Positions 26,494 through 37,581 of a stretch of 64,000 nucleotides of DNA are shown one piece after another. This stretch comes from Alphaproteobacteria bacterium. Lineage in GTDB: Bacteria; Pseudomonadota; Alphaproteobacteria; Sphingomonadales; Emcibacteraceae. Both the position numbers and the translations under genes were made by a program. Position 1 is the first letter of the stretch. Every line of letters begins with the position of its first letter. The stretch is taken from positions 248,001 to 312,000 of the forward strand of contig JAUIDN010000001.1 of the NCBI GenBank assembly GCA_030428615.1. The letters are read 5' to 3'. The notes under the pieces are model-generated. The model ran no database searches and was not told where the DNA came from. It worked only from the letters and a program-made list of their open reading frames with translations.

Positions 26494-27230
26494 TGATGTT
26501 CGAAGACTACATCGCCGTTGTTACCGGCGCATCGCGCGGTATCGGTTATGCAACCGCAAAAGCACTTGCCAAAGAGGGTGCGCATATTATTGCGATTGCG
26601 CGAACTGTCGGCTCGTTGGAAGCCCTTGATGATGATATCAAATCGTTCGGCGGTGAAACAACATTGGTACCGCTGGACATTACGGATTTTGACGCGCTTG
26701 ACCGATTGGGAGGCGTTATCGCCGACAAATACGGCAAGCTTGATATACTTGTCGGCAATGCGGCAACACTTGGTGATATAACACCAATTAGCCATTTAAA
26801 GCCAAAAGTATGGCAGCAACTGATGGATATCAATGTGACTGCAAATTATCGGTTAATCCGATCACTTGATCCGCTGCTTCGCGCTGCTGATCATGGACGT
26901 GCTGTTTTTATTGGCTCTTCACAGGTAGCCAGAAATCCGCGTGCCTTCTGGGGCGGCTATGCAACAAGCAAAGCAGCACTTGAATGCCTGGTAAAAACCT
27001 ATGCGACTGAAGTGGAACAATCCAACCTTCGGGTCAATATCTTAAATCCCGGTGCCATCAGGACCGCCATGCGCGCGCGGGCAATGCCTGGAGAAAACCC
27101 GGACACATTGGACACGCCACAAGATCTCATGCCTTTGATGATAAAGCTTTGCTCACCGGAATTTAATGATAACGGCAAGGTAGCCGATTATCGCATGTTT
27201 AAAAAAAATCCCGGTAATTTCTTTTTTTAG
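26493..27230 (+). CDS. Short-chain dehydrogenase/reductase coupled to purF
   Basis: Classical SDR of 245 residues with TGASRGIGYATA (about 11-22), the GNAATLGD variant of the NNAG motif, a Ser in FIGSSQVARNP, and the YATSK Tyr/Lys pair. The C-terminus (MLMP-like LMPLMIKLCSPEFNDNGKVAD) fits the group found next to purF in many alphaproteobacteria. Its ATG overlaps the purF stop (TAATG), so it is translated from the same mRNA, although no role in purine synthesis is known for it. A second ATG follows immediately. Confidence 0.88.
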   Translation: MMFEDYIAVVTGASRGIGYATAKALAKEGAHIIAIARTVGSLEALDDDIKSFGGETTLVPLDITDFDALDRLGGVIADKYGKLDILVGNAATLGDITPISHLKPKVWQQLMDINVTANYRLIRSLDPLLRAADHGRAVFIGSSQVARNPRAFWGGYATSKAALECLVKTYATEVEQSNLRVNILNPGAIRTAMRARAMPGENPDTLDTPQDLMPLMIKLCSPEFNDNGKVADYRMFKKNPGNFFF

Positions 27231-27234
27231 AACC

Positions 27235-27615
27235 TTATCCGATTTCACCGGTAAAATTAAAAGCTGCAAATTTATTTCCGTCAGGATCACGAAAATAACC
27301 GATATAGAAATTTGGTGTTCTTTCCCCTGGCGCCCCTTCGTCGCTGCCGCCATTTTCAAGCGCGCATTTGTAAATTTCGTCCACCTGTTCCGGTGACATT
27401 GCATTGAACGCGGTCATCACCCCATTTCCAACCGTTGCCTCGTTACCATCATGGGGGAGACACACCGAAAATGACGGCTGGTCTGGCGTAATATTCCACA
27501 CCACGAATGTATCTTCATCCATCATTCTTTTCGCCCCGACAATGCCAAGCACCTTATCAAAAAAAACGCCGGCCCTTTTTATATCTTTGGTGCCAACCAT
27601 AGTGTACCCAATCAT
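27235..27615 (-). CDS. VOC-family (glyoxalase-like) protein, copy A
   Basis: Small beta-alpha-beta-beta-beta protein (126 residues) of the vicinal oxygen chelate superfamily. It shares IGYTMVG-KDIKRA, FFDKVLGIVGAKR, LPHDGNEATVGNG and IGYFRDPDGNKFAAF with the two genes upstream. The usual metal ligands look absent: no His in the first strand, and Ala where DPDGNxxE normally has Glu. It is therefore probably not a glyoxalase-type metalloenzyme. It is last in the leftward TPR-bamB-der-VOC unit and ends 4 bp from the convergent SDR stop. Confidence 0.85.
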   Translation of the reverse strand: MIGYTMVGTKDIKRAGVFFDKVLGIVGAKRMMDEDTFVVWNITPDQPSFSVCLPHDGNEATVGNGVMTAFNAMSPEQVDEIYKCALENGGSDEGAPGERTPNFYIGYFRDPDGNKFAAFNFTGEIG

Positions 27616-27636
27616 CTTCCCTCTCCTATTTGTCAG

Positions 27637-28023
27637 TTATAAATGTTCATCACTGTCATAGTGATACGCTGCCAGTTTGTTTCCGTCAAGATCACGAAAA
27701 TAGCCGATATAATATCCACCATCGCGCATTCCCGGTGCTCCTTCGTCTGTTGCGCCGTTTTCCATCGCACAATCATAGACTTTATGCACTTCCGCCTCAT
27801 TGGCAACGGGGAATGCGATCATTGACCCATTTCCGACTGTGGCTTCATCACCATCATATGGAATACAAATTGAAAATGACGGTTTATCAGCGGCATCGTT
27901 CCAAAGAACGAATTTGTCGTAATTCATTTTTCTCTTGGCGCCCATAATACCGAGCACCTTGTCATAAAATGCCGCTGATTTTTTTATGTCCTTAACACCA
28001 ACCATGGTGTATCCGATCATCAT
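27637..28023 (-). CDS. VOC-family (glyoxalase-like) protein, copy B
   Basis: Second of three tandem paralogues (128 residues). It keeps IGYTMVGVKDIKKS, FYDKVLGIMGAKR, YDGDEATVGNG and IGYFRDLDGNKLAAY, and ends in an acidic/His tail (YDSDEHL). The canonical metal-binding His and Glu positions are again occupied by other residues. Two ATGs lie in tandem at the start (MMIGY). The gap to copy C is only 9 bp, so it is probably translated by reinitiation. It is as similar to copy A as to copy C by eye. Confidence 0.85.
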   Translation of the reverse strand: MMIGYTMVGVKDIKKSAAFYDKVLGIMGAKRKMNYDKFVLWNDAADKPSFSICIPYDGDEATVGNGSMIAFPVANEAEVHKVYDCAMENGATDEGAPGMRDGGYYIGYFRDLDGNKLAAYHYDSDEHL

Positions 28024-28032
28024 CGCCTTTTG

Positions 28033-28404
28033 TTATCCCACAAGGTGAAATAGTGAAAATTTATTACCATCCGGATCACGGAAATAGGCCATATAATAAG
28101 TGTCCCCACGAAAGCCCGGTTCCCCTTCGCTTGTTCCGCCGTTGGCCAGAGCGCATTCGTACATTTCATGGACCTGTTCTTTGGTATCCGCCCCAAAGGA
28201 AATCATCGTCCCGTTACCTACGGTTGCTTCATTGCCATCATGCGGTAAACAGACAGCGAAGAATGGTTTATCCTTATCCGTTGCCCACATGATGGAAGTA
28301 TCCCCTTCCATCGCCCTTTGAGCGCCAACAATTCCAAGTACTTTATCAAAAAATTCCCCTGATCTTTTCAGGTCTTTTGACCCTACCATGGCATAGCTTA
28401 TCAT
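28033..28404 (-). CDS. VOC-family (glyoxalase-like) protein, copy C
   Basis: First of the three tandem paralogues in transcription order (123 residues), starting 30 bp after the der stop. It shares FFDKVLGIVGAQR, LPHDGNEATVGNG and AYFRDPDGNKFSLF. It differs from the others at the N-terminus (ISYAMVGSKDLKRS) and at the dimer-facing strand (SIMWATDKDKPFF). As in its paralogues, the residues that would bind metal in glyoxalase I are missing. The substrate is unknown. Confidence 0.85.
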   Translation of the reverse strand: MISYAMVGSKDLKRSGEFFDKVLGIVGAQRAMEGDTSIMWATDKDKPFFAVCLPHDGNEATVGNGTMISFGADTKEQVHEMYECALANGGTSEGEPGFRGDTYYMAYFRDPDGNKFSLFHLVG

Positions 28405-28434
28405 TTTTCTCTCCCTTTTATTTGTTTTATGAAA

Positions 28435-29850
28435 TTAATCTTTTTTATAGGGGTTATCACCCTTCCTTAACATAATTCTTATCGGCACACCCGGCATATC
28501 AAAATCCCACCGCAATTCATTTAACAGATATCTTATATAACTGTCTGCAACATCCGTCGGTCTATTGGTAAATATAGCGAATGTCGGTGGCCGGGTCTTT
28601 ACCTGTGTTATATAACGCATTTTCGTTCTGCGTCCCTTAACGGACGGTGCAGGATGGTAGGAAAGTGTCTGTGCGAGCCATTTGTTGAGCTTGGCCGTAC
28701 TTATCCGTCTGTTCCATAATTTATAAGTTTCAAATATTTGCGGCATCAGCTTATCAAGCCCGCGCCCCGTTAATGCCGAAATGGGAACAATGGGGATTCC
28801 CTTGATTTGCGGAAGTGAATGTTCAAGTTTATGGGCAATATCTTTCATCACTTCCTGCCGGTTCTCAAGAAGATCGTATTTATTCAGACCTATAACAAGC
28901 GCTCGCCCTTCCTGAACGATCAAACTGGCGATGGATAAATCCTGCTTTTCAAATGGTTGCGTCGCATCAATAAGCAACACAACGACTTCCGCGAAATTAA
29001 GCGCGCGGATGGTATCGGCAACCGAAAGCTTCTCAAGTTTCTCCTGTACCCTTGACTTCCGGCGCATTCCCGCGGTGTCAAAAATTCTTAAATCCCGGCC
29101 TTCATATGTGTAGTTGACCCCTATTGAATCGCGTGTGATACCCGCCTCCGGCCCGGTGAGCATACGTTCTTCACCAAGAAGTTTGTTAATCAGGGTTGAT
29201 TTGCCAACATTTGGCCGCCCGACAATCGCCATTTGAAGTGGCAGTCCGTCATCCTGTGCGCTTAGAAGTTCATCTTCTTCACTTACCTCTCCTTCAATTG
29301 AAACGGATTTGACGCTGATTTCTTCCGGCTCGGCTTCAAACGGGTCTATACCCAAGGCACGAAGTTTTTCATCAAAGGCGTCACTTAAATCTGCAAGCCC
29401 TTCCCCATGTTCTGCGGAAAGTGGAATTGGTTGCCCAAGGCCTAATGAAAATGCTTCATACATGCCAGCTTCACCCGCTTTTCCCTCGGATTTATTTGCG
29501 ATCAGAATAGTCGGCTTTTTACCGCGACGAAGAATATCAGCAAAATGTTTATCAAGTGGCGTCACGCCAGCTCTGGCGTCAATCATGAATAATGAAAAAT
29601 CCGCTTCGTCAATTGCAATTTCCGTTTGCTTTCGCATTCGCGCGGAAAGGGTATCATCTTTCCCTTCCTCAAGACCCGCCGTGTCAATGATCCGGAATTT
29701 ATACTCGCCGAGTGATGCCATGGCATCACGGCGGTCACGTGTAACCCCAGGCGTGTCATCTACAAGAGCAAGCCGCTTGCCAACCAAACGGTTAAACAGT
29801 GTGGATTTACCGACGTTTGGACGGCCAACTATTGCAACTGTGAAAGTCAT
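28435..29850 (-). CDS. der: Ribosome biogenesis GTPase Der (EngA)
   Basis: Essential GTPase with two G domains, needed for 50S maturation. The 471 residues have P-loops [14 protein letters not shown] (about 8-21) and [14 protein letters not shown] (about 210-223), each followed by DTAG ([18 protein letters not shown]). The guanine-specificity motifs are NKSE and NKYD, and the C-terminal KH-like domain contains [11 protein letters not shown]. Der after bamB in one leftward unit is a widespread arrangement, and both spacings are short. Confidence 0.96.
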   Translation of the reverse strand: MTFTVAIVGRPNVGKSTLFNRLVGKRLALVDDTPGVTRDRRDAMASLGEYKFRIIDTAGLEEGKDDTLSARMRKQTEIAIDEADFSLFMIDARAGVTPLDKHFADILRRGKKPTILIANKSEGKAGEAGMYEAFSLGLGQPIPLSAEHGEGLADLSDAFDEKLRALGIDPFEAEPEEISVKSVSIEGEVSEEDELLSAQDDGLPLQMAIVGRPNVGKSTLINKLLGEERMLTGPEAGITRDSIGVNYTYEGRDLRIFDTAGMRRKSRVQEKLEKLSVADTIRALNFAEVVVLLIDATQPFEKQDLSIASLIVQEGRALVIGLNKYDLLENRQEVMKDIAHKLEHSLPQIKGIPIVPISALTGRGLDKLMPQIFETYKLWNRRISTAKLNKWLAQTLSYHPAPSVKGRRTKMRYITQVKTRPPTFAIFTNRPTDVADSYIRYLLNELRWDFDMPGVPIRIMLRKGDNPYKKD

Positions 29851-29883
29851 TATAAGTCAATTCTTCATCAAGAATGCATAAGG

Positions 29884-31239
29884 TCAACGAAGGGCGATTA
29901 TTTCGCCATCCTCAACCATGAAATAGAGTGTCCCATCTGATATAATAGGTGCCATTGACGAATTATCCGGCAAATCCATACCCCCCGTTACCTGCCCGGT
30001 ATAAGGCGATAATGTAACCGCGTACCCATGAGACGACGTAACAATAACACGGTCACTTGCGACAACCGGCCCGTTCCAGTGCACTGGCTGCTTACGCACA
30101 TCAGGATCGGCAAACCGTTCAAGCTGCGTGATCCAGCGAACACGACCATCACGTCGGGTCAAACAAACCACTTCCGAATCCGGTGTTACAACATATATGA
30201 ATTCACCCGCGATCCACGGCATATCCTCCGAACCAATATTTTGTTCCCATGCGCGCACACCACTTCTGATATTTATAGCAACCATTCTTCCGCTTTGGCT
30301 TATCAAATAAACGTTGCCATCATAAACAACCGGATGCCCGTCAATATCACGCAAGCTTGCCATAGCCGTTAACTGCCCCTGCCGGCTAAGGGTATCTGTC
30401 CAGAGAACCCGGCCATTTTCAACGCGCATCGCATAAACTTCACCGGATGAATAGGCAACGATAACGGTATTGCCGATAACTGCTGGACTGGCGTTTCCCG
30501 CGAGACCGGCAGTTTCCACTATTCCAACCTCATCCCAGATAATCTCACCCGTTTCAGCATCCATCGCAAATATATGATTATCATGACTTACACCAAAAAC
30601 TCGGCCATCGGCATAAGTCGGCGACCCTCGCATCGGCACACCAATATCCTCGAGCCAAAGTTCACTTCCGTCTTCCAGACTGAGTGCCCCGAAATGTCCA
30701 TAACCGGTTACAAAATAAAGCGCATTATCACCAACCGTTACACCGCCGCCGTATCCAAGCTTGTCGGTCTCACCGTCCATACGATATCTTTTATCCCACA
30801 AACGTTTGCCCGTTTGTGCGTCAAGGGCGGTAATCTTTGAACTGGCATCCATCGCATAGAGAACGCCGTCCTTAACAACCGGTTCTGAAACAAGCGCTTT
30901 TCTTCCGGAAGAACCTTCGCCAATGTCACTGCCCCAAATGCGCTCCGGATTATCCGCAATTTCAAGATGGTGGTGAATATGCTGCATGTTGCCGCCCGGC
31001 TGAGCCCAGTTTTCGTTCCTGTAGGGTTTCGGCAACGTGACCTGCAGACTGCTTACCTGCGGATCAACCTTAAGCTCCTGCTCAAATGTCAAAACTGAAA
31101 AACGCTCACCCTCAATCGTATTCCGGTTGTCGGCGCCGCCGCCGCCACACGATGAAAGCACAAGAACAATCGATAATAAACCAGCCATTTTCATCGCTGG
31201 TCTGAAAATTTCTTCCGGCATTTGAATTTCACTTGCCAT
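29884..31239 (-). CDS. bamB: Outer membrane assembly lipoprotein BamB
   Basis: Eight-bladed beta-propeller lipoprotein of the BAM complex that inserts outer-membrane beta-barrels. A lipobox LVLSSC places the lipidated Cys at residue 31 from ATG 31239, or at residue 16 from the in-frame ATG 31194, which gives a more normal signal length. The longer start has the better ribosome site (AGGT). The rest shows repeated PQQ-like strands (ALDAQTGKRLWDKRY, AMDAETGEIIWDEVG, RVENGRVLWTD, TRRDGRVRWITQ). It lies between the TPR protein gene and der, both common partners. Confidence 0.92.
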   Translation of the reverse strand: MASEIQMPEEIFRPAMKMAGLLSIVLVLSSCGGGGADNRNTIEGERFSVLTFEQELKVDPQVSSLQVTLPKPYRNENWAQPGGNMQHIHHHLEIADNPERIWGSDIGEGSSGRKALVSEPVVKDGVLYAMDASSKITALDAQTGKRLWDKRYRMDGETDKLGYGGGVTVGDNALYFVTGYGHFGALSLEDGSELWLEDIGVPMRGSPTYADGRVFGVSHDNHIFAMDAETGEIIWDEVGIVETAGLAGNASPAVIGNTVIVAYSSGEVYAMRVENGRVLWTDTLSRQGQLTAMASLRDIDGHPVVYDGNVYLISQSGRMVAINIRSGVRAWEQNIGSEDMPWIAGEFIYVVTPDSEVVCLTRRDGRVRWITQLERFADPDVRKQPVHWNGPVVASDRVIVTSSHGYAVTLSPYTGQVTGGMDLPDNSSMAPIISDGTLYFMVEDGEIIALR

Positions 31240-31250
31240 AAATATTTTAC

Positions 31251-31886
31251 CTACTCTTCAAGGACACTCAGATATTGTTCTGCGCGATTTTTAATTGAAC
31301 CCGGTGCTTCAATATCACCAATAAGTGTTTCGAGACGCGTTTTAGAAGCCTCTATATCACCATTACTCATTTCAGAAAGAGCGAGAAGCTCTGTTGCCAG
31401 ATATTTAAATGTTGAATCACCATCCATTATCAGCGCCAATCGTCCTCGAATTTTATCAACCGGTGCCGTGTCCAGCTCAAGAATAGCGGCCTGCATATTT
31501 GCCATATTTTTGTATAGTTCCGGAACCGATGCATTTTCAATAAATTCGTCGTAAATTGCTACCGCGCCCAACTTGTCGCCAGCGCTTAAAGCCATCTCAG
31601 CTTTCTTAAACGCTGCGACAACTTCGTAACCATCAACATCACTTGCGATTATTCTGTCCAATAGTTCCGATTGCTCATTTCCGGTTAATTTCAAAGCTTC
31701 CGCAAAGGCCGCTGCCTGTTCATTATATCGGCTTTCGACAACATAATTATAAATACCCCGCCCGGCTACGATTATCACAATTCCGATCGCGATACCGATT
31801 ACAAATTTACCGTATTTTTTCCACAGGTCATGTAATTGCTTGTGGCGAAGATCTTCATCAACTTCGCGAATAAACGTATCTGACAC
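31251..31886 (-). CDS. YfgM-like membrane-anchored tetratricopeptide protein
   Basis: Inner-membrane protein with a short cytosolic N-terminus, one helix (GKFVIGIAIGIVIIVAGRGIY, about 26-46) and a periplasmic TPR-like domain; E. coli YfgM works with periplasmic chaperones. I start at GTG 31886 (VSDTFIREVDEDLRHKQL), which has GGAG 7 nt upstream and begins where the family begins; the open frame to 31958 adds unrelated residues. The protein is then 211 residues. Helical repeats such as AVAIYDEFIENASVPELYKNMA are visible. It leads the unit with bamB and der. Confidence 0.85.
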   Translation of the reverse strand: MSDTFIREVDEDLRHKQLHDLWKKYGKFVIGIAIGIVIIVAGRGIYNYVVESRYNEQAAAFAEALKLTGNEQSELLDRIIASDVDGYEVVAAFKKAEMALSAGDKLGAVAIYDEFIENASVPELYKNMANMQAAILELDTAPVDKIRGRLALIMDGDSTFKYLATELLALSEMSNGDIEASKTRLETLIGDIEAPGSIKNRAEQYLSVLEE

Positions 31887-32016
31887 CTGTAACTCCTGCA
31901 AATTATATTTTATATTAACGCTAGGCGACAAAATAGCCGACCTTCCCACATAAGGCAACGCCTTTAAAACGAAATAAAATGGTTTAAATATGGCCTTTCA
32001 GCATCGCGATATTGTT

Positions 32017-32172
32017 TTACATCAACTGCATCTTCATCAGGGGTACCATAGCTTTACGAACAAGACGGTATATTTTACCTTTCTCCATCTCTTTGTAGCC
32101 AAGCATTGAGAGAACTTTTGCTAATGCGTCATTCCCACTCGATGGTTCCTGGCGGTTTTGACGTAATATCAT
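32017..32172 (-). CDS. Possible 51-residue basic small protein overlapping guaA 3' end
   Basis: An ATG at 32172, inside the last 44 nt of guaA and in another frame, opens a 51-codon frame that ends at 32017. The product would be basic, with a Met-rich tail ([19 protein letters not shown]). Composition looks protein-like beyond guaA, in a 240-bp gap otherwise without a gene. No good ribosome site precedes it, but translational coupling to guaA could serve. I recognise no family. It may equally be a decayed gene end. Confidence 0.3.
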   Translation of the reverse strand: MILRQNRQEPSSGNDALAKVLSMLGYKEMEKGKIYRLVRKAMVPLMKMQLM

Positions 32173-33676
32173 AAACGACCCGGTTTATACCGCGCACTTC
32201 ATTGATAATCCGGGTGGAAACATGACCGAGGAAATCGTGAGGATAGGGATAAAAGTCCGCAGTCATTCCATCTGTAGAGGTCACAGCGCGAAGACCACAC
32301 ACATATTCATAGGTTCTTGCGTCCCCCATCACACCAACGGTGCGAACGGGCAATAACACCGTAAAGGCCTGCCAGATTTCGTTATAAAGACCCGCTTTCT
32401 TAATTTCATCCAGATAAATGACATCCGCTTTGCGTAAAATGTCACATTTTTCTTTCGTTACAGCACCGGGTATGCGGATGGCGAGCCCTGGCCCTGGAAA
32501 CGGATGCCTTTCAATAAATTCTTCAGGAAGTCCGAGTTCCCGGCCAAGTTCACGCACCTCATCCTTAAACAGTTCGCGAAGCGGTTCCACCAAATCCATA
32601 TGCATTCGCTCGGGAAGTCCGCCAACATTGTGATGTGATTTGATCGTTACACTCGGCCCGCCGGTAAAAGAAACGCTTTCTATCACATCGGGATACAGTG
32701 TTCCCTGCGCAAGAAAATCTGCACCGCCAATGGTTTTTGCTTCCTCTTCAAACACATCAATGAACAGGCCACCAATAATTTTGCGTTTCTTTTCAGGGTC
32801 GTCAACGCCCGCCAGCTTTCCAAGGAAAAGGTCTTCAGCATCCACATGAATAAGGTTGATATGATAATGTTCGCGAAATAAAGAAACAACCTGATCGGCT
32901 TCGTTCGCACGCATCAGGCCGTGGTCAACGAATACACAAGTAAGCTGGTCACCAATGGCTTCATGAAGAAGAACCGCAACCACGGAACTGTCAACACCAC
33001 CTGAAAGTCCGCAAATAACTTTCCCATCTCCAACCTGTTCACGTATTTTTAGAATTTCCGTTTCCCGAAATGACGCCATGGTCCAGTCACCGGAACAGCC
33101 AACAATTTTTTCTACGAAATTGGACAAAAGTTTTGACCCGTCAAGGGTATGAACGACTTCTGGATGAAATTGAACGCCGTAAAATTTCTTATCTTCGTTT
33201 GCAATCGCAGCATATGGAGCATTGTTGCTGGTTGCGATAACATTAAAGCCTTCCGGAATCGCATCAATTTTATCGCCGTGGCTCATCCAGACCTGATGCT
33301 TGGTTCCTTTTTGCCAAAAACCTTCGAATAATGGGCTGTCTTCCCTTATATCAATAAACGCACGACCAAATTCCCGTTCGTCGGATGTTTCGACACGGCC
33401 CCCCATTTGTTCACACATGGTTTGTTCACCGTAACAAATACCAAGAACGGGTACACCCATTTTAAAGACAGCATCTGGCGCCCGTGGTGTATCAATATCA
33501 TAAACAGAATTTGGACCGCCGGAAAGAATGATGCCTTTTGGATTAAAGTCTTCGAGAATTTCTTCCGCTTTGTTAAAAGGCACAATTTCGGAATATACGC
33601 CACTTTCGCGTACCCGCCTTGCGATAAGCTGGGTCACCTGTGAGCCAAAATCTATAATCAAAATACGGTCGGTCAT
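32129..33676 (-). CDS. guaA: GMP synthase (glutamine-hydrolysing)
   Basis: Amidates XMP to GMP with glutamine and ATP. The 515 residues contain the class I glutaminase domain, with nucleophile Cys in [11 protein letters not shown] and His/Glu in GVQFHPEV. The ATP pyrophosphatase domain has PP-loop [15 protein letters not shown], and the C-terminal dimer domain ends [17 protein letters not shown]. It acts directly after guaB in the pathway, and guaB lies two genes upstream in the same leftward unit. The first ATG at 33676 directly precedes the family's [12 protein letters not shown]. Confidence 0.97.
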   Translation of the reverse strand: MTDRILIIDFGSQVTQLIARRVRESGVYSEIVPFNKAEEILEDFNPKGIILSGGPNSVYDIDTPRAPDAVFKMGVPVLGICYGEQTMCEQMGGRVETSDEREFGRAFIDIREDSPLFEGFWQKGTKHQVWMSHGDKIDAIPEGFNVIATSNNAPYAAIANEDKKFYGVQFHPEVVHTLDGSKLLSNFVEKIVGCSGDWTMASFRETEILKIREQVGDGKVICGLSGGVDSSVVAVLLHEAIGDQLTCVFVDHGLMRANEADQVVSLFREHYHINLIHVDAEDLFLGKLAGVDDPEKKRKIIGGLFIDVFEEEAKTIGGADFLAQGTLYPDVIESVSFTGGPSVTIKSHHNVGGLPERMHMDLVEPLRELFKDEVRELGRELGLPEEFIERHPFPGPGLAIRIPGAVTKEKCDILRKADVIYLDEIKKAGLYNEIWQAFTVLLPVRTVGVMGDARTYEYVCGLRAVTSTDGMTADFYPYPHDFLGHVSTRIINEVRGINRVVYDITSKPPGTIEWE

Positions 33677-33699
33677 CGCGTTTTTCTTTTCCTTATTTA

Positions 33700-34956
33700 T
33701 TATTGCGTTTTTATAGCCTGTTTCTCCAAAATTGCCACAAAAAAACCGTCTGTCCCACGGCTAAAAGGGCTTAATTGCAAACAACTCTCCAGTTGCTCAA
33801 TACCGCGTTTTCGAATTGGTACTAACACAGCGTTTTTATGCGTCTTTAAAAAATCCTCTATCTGATTTTCATTTTCGCTTTTTAATATCGAGCAGGTCAT
33901 ATAAGCGACCCTGCCGCCTTGTTTTGTAGCATTCCATGCTTCTTCTAATAATGATTTCTGCAGCGTAATATAATCGTTCAATTTTTCCGGTGTTATCCGC
34001 CACCGGTTTTCAGGATTTCTGCGCCATGTACCACTTCCGCTGCAGGGTACATCAAGGATCACTCGGTCCATTTTCTCCTTAAATTCATTCAGTTTGGAAG
34101 ACCGGTTCTTATCCGTTAAAATAAAAGACTGAAATATGTGAGAGCCGGATCTTTTTGCCCTTACTCTGAAGGCTTTTAGCCTCGCTTCAACCACATCAAA
34201 AGCGTAAATTTGCCCCTTATTTTGCATATAACCAGCCGATGCCAAGGATTTTCCACCTGCCCCCGCGCATAAATCTATAACCTGCTGCCCGGGTTTCAGT
34301 TCCACATATTTTATCGCCAGTTGCGCCGCTTCATCCTGTATTTCCACCAACCCTTTTCGATAAATTGACCAATCACGAATTTGGTATTGTTCTTCCAGAA
34401 TAAGAGCACTATTTGCATGAACACCGGGATGATATTTAACGCCGCGTTCGTCGAGAAATTCTATTATTTTACTTTTGTTGTTCACGATCCGCAATGTCAG
34501 CGGCGCACGGTCATTCAGCGCGTTCATTTCCTGAATGAATTTTTCACCAAACCGGTCTTTTAAATCAGTTTCCAGCCATTTCGGGTAGTTAAGCCTGTGG
34601 TGTTCTTCTTTTTCCGGCTCTAAACCTTTTATGAAAACGATTTCCGCGTCGCTTAAAACATCTGGTGCGTGTTCTTCGCCGGTAAAATATTTTGCCGGAT
34701 CATCATCCATGAATGAAAGCACCGCTATCACCATAAGGCGGGGATCACTATTTGAAATGTCTGATAGGAAGCCCCAACGGCGGATAATTTCGTATACAAG
34801 GTTCGTCACTCTGCGTCGATCCTTTGAGCCAGCGTAGCGACGCGCATTAAAATACTTACGGACCAAAACATCCGCAGCGGGACCATTTTCCTTTAGGGAT
34901 GAAGCAACCTGCGCCGTAAGTTCGATTACGGCTTCTATTCTTGCGGAAGGTAACAT
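33700..34956 (-). CDS. RsmB/NOP2-family rRNA (cytosine-C5) methyltransferase
   Basis: SAM-dependent RNA m5C methyltransferase of the RsmB/Fmu group, probably acting on 16S rRNA. The 418 residues have an N-terminal NusB-like helical region (about 1-135) and a linker. The Rossmann domain has SAM motif [17 protein letters not shown], motif [19 protein letters not shown] and catalytic motif VI MTCSIL. Both cysteines of the mechanism are present. It sits between guaB (9 bp) and guaA (23 bp), an order also seen in other alphaproteobacteria. Confidence 0.92.
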   Translation of the reverse strand: MLPSARIEAVIELTAQVASSLKENGPAADVLVRKYFNARRYAGSKDRRRVTNLVYEIIRRWGFLSDISNSDPRLMVIAVLSFMDDDPAKYFTGEEHAPDVLSDAEIVFIKGLEPEKEEHHRLNYPKWLETDLKDRFGEKFIQEMNALNDRAPLTLRIVNNKSKIIEFLDERGVKYHPGVHANSALILEEQYQIRDWSIYRKGLVEIQDEAAQLAIKYVELKPGQQVIDLCAGAGGKSLASAGYMQNKGQIYAFDVVEARLKAFRVRAKRSGSHIFQSFILTDKNRSSKLNEFKEKMDRVILDVPCSGSGTWRRNPENRWRITPEKLNDYITLQKSLLEEAWNATKQGGRVAYMTCSILKSENENQIEDFLKTHKNAVLVPIRKRGIEQLESCLQLSPFSRGTDGFFVAILEKQAIKTQ

Positions 34957-34965
34957 TGGCTTCCC

Positions 34966-36495
<1,530 letters not shown>

Positions 36496-36511
36496 TTATG
36501 ACAATTATTTC

Positions 36512-36937
36512 TTATTGATTTATCATCCGGCGATAACGCTCTGCCTCGCCCTCATCGGGCTTTACCCCGATGCCTTCTGAATAGATTCGCACAAGCATTC
36601 TTTGTGCCCCACGGTGACCCGGCAGTTGTGGTTTCTGATCTTCTTCAAAATAAAGATCCCGCCTTCTATTGGGTTCGGGCGCAAGATAAAGGGGATCTTG
36701 TGTCGCCCTTGGTTTCGCCGCGCGTTTAAACCAATTAATGGCCGTATTATAATCGCCACTTTCAAATGCCGCCATGCCAAGCTCATATTGCGCGACCTGA
36801 TTTCCCTGCGCGGCCATGCATTCCCGGTAGGCATTTCTGTCATCTACGAGCGATGTGCAATCCTGCTGCATAGCACCACAAGATGTCAGGAAGAGTGCTG
36901 CAAAGATTATTGATACGAGCGCGGGTATATATTTCAT
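36512..36937 (-). CDS. Small lipoprotein with Sel1-like repeat
   Basis: A 141-residue product from ATG 36937, which overlaps the tmk stop by 4 nt (ATGA). The lipobox FLTSC gives a lipidated Cys at about residue 20, followed by a Cys-containing segment (DCTSLVDDRNAYRECMAAQ). Two Sel1/TPR-like elements are visible (AQYELGMAAFESGDYNTAINWFKRA and AQRMLVRIYSEGIGVKPDEGEAERY). The second carries the classic Sel1 'GIGVxxDxxxAxxW' pattern with Tyr replacing Trp. The function is unknown. In many relatives the gene after tmk is holB, so its presence here is unusual. Confidence 0.8.
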   Translation of the reverse strand: MKYIPALVSIIFAALFLTSCGAMQQDCTSLVDDRNAYRECMAAQGNQVAQYELGMAAFESGDYNTAINWFKRAAKPRATQDPLYLAPEPNRRRDLYFEEDQKPQLPGHRGAQRMLVRIYSEGIGVKPDEGEAERYRRMINQ

Positions 36938-37581
36938 TGTTTGTTTTCCATCCCAATGGCGCGCCACACCCGTTCGGCCACTTCGTCAATGGTTCCATCG
37001 GCGCTGACGACCACGCAGCGGTCAGGGTTATTTTTTGCGATATCAAGGAAGCTTTCGCGCAGCTTTTCATGGAAGTCATCGCCCATCCGCTCATAGCGGT
37101 CTTCCCGGTCGCTATTTTCATTTTCGCGGGCCTTGGCGCGGTGAAGTTCATGGCCATCAAGAATGACGGTGGTTGCAGGCCAGAAATCGTCGGTGCTTAT
37201 TTTATGAATTTCCAAAAGCGCATTAATATCAACACCTTGTCCGTATCCCTGATAAGCAATGGTTGAATCGGCATAGCGGTCGGATATCACCCATTTTCCC
37301 GCCGCAAGCGCTGGTTTTACCGTTTTTTCAAGATGTTCCGCCCGTGCGGCGTTATGAAGGAGGGCTTCGGTCATCGGTTGCCATTTATCGGTCCCGCCCC
37401 GGACCAGCAGAGCGCGAATTTCTTCCGCACCGGGGGAGCCGCCGGGTTCACGGGTGAGCAGCACATCGATGCCATTTTCAGCCAGTCTTTCAGCGAGGAT
37501 TTTAACCTGGGTGGATTTACCGACCCCTTCGCCGCCCTCAAACGTGATGAATTTTCCGGAACCCGTGGCCGTATCAGTCAC
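36934..37581 (-). CDS. tmk: Thymidylate kinase
   Basis: Phosphorylates dTMP to dTDP. The 215 residues have P-loop FEGGEGVGKSTQ (about residue 15), DRY motif WVISDRYADSTIAYQGYG, TREPGGSPGAEEIR for the dTMP site, and a LID region with the Arg/Lys-rich HRAKARENENSDREDRYERM. The first codons overlap the end of the carboxypeptidase gene by 8 nt, and the stop overlaps the lipoprotein start, so it is tightly coupled on both sides. Confidence 0.95.
   Translation of the reverse strand: MTDTATGSGKFITFEGGEGVGKSTQVKILAERLAENGIDVLLTREPGGSPGAEEIRALLVRGGTDKWQPMTEALLHNAARAEHLEKTVKPALAAGKWVISDRYADSTIAYQGYGQGVDINALLEIHKISTDDFWPATTVILDGHELHRAKARENENSDREDRYERMGDDFHEKLRESFLDIAKNNPDRCVVVSADGTIDEVAERVWRAIGMENKQ

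Noticed and set aside
26274-26795. 173-codon open frame antisense to the end of purF and the start of the SDR gene
   Set aside because: It lies wholly opposite two well-conserved genes, spans their junction, has no ribosome site or recognisable domain, and its composition follows the complementary codons.
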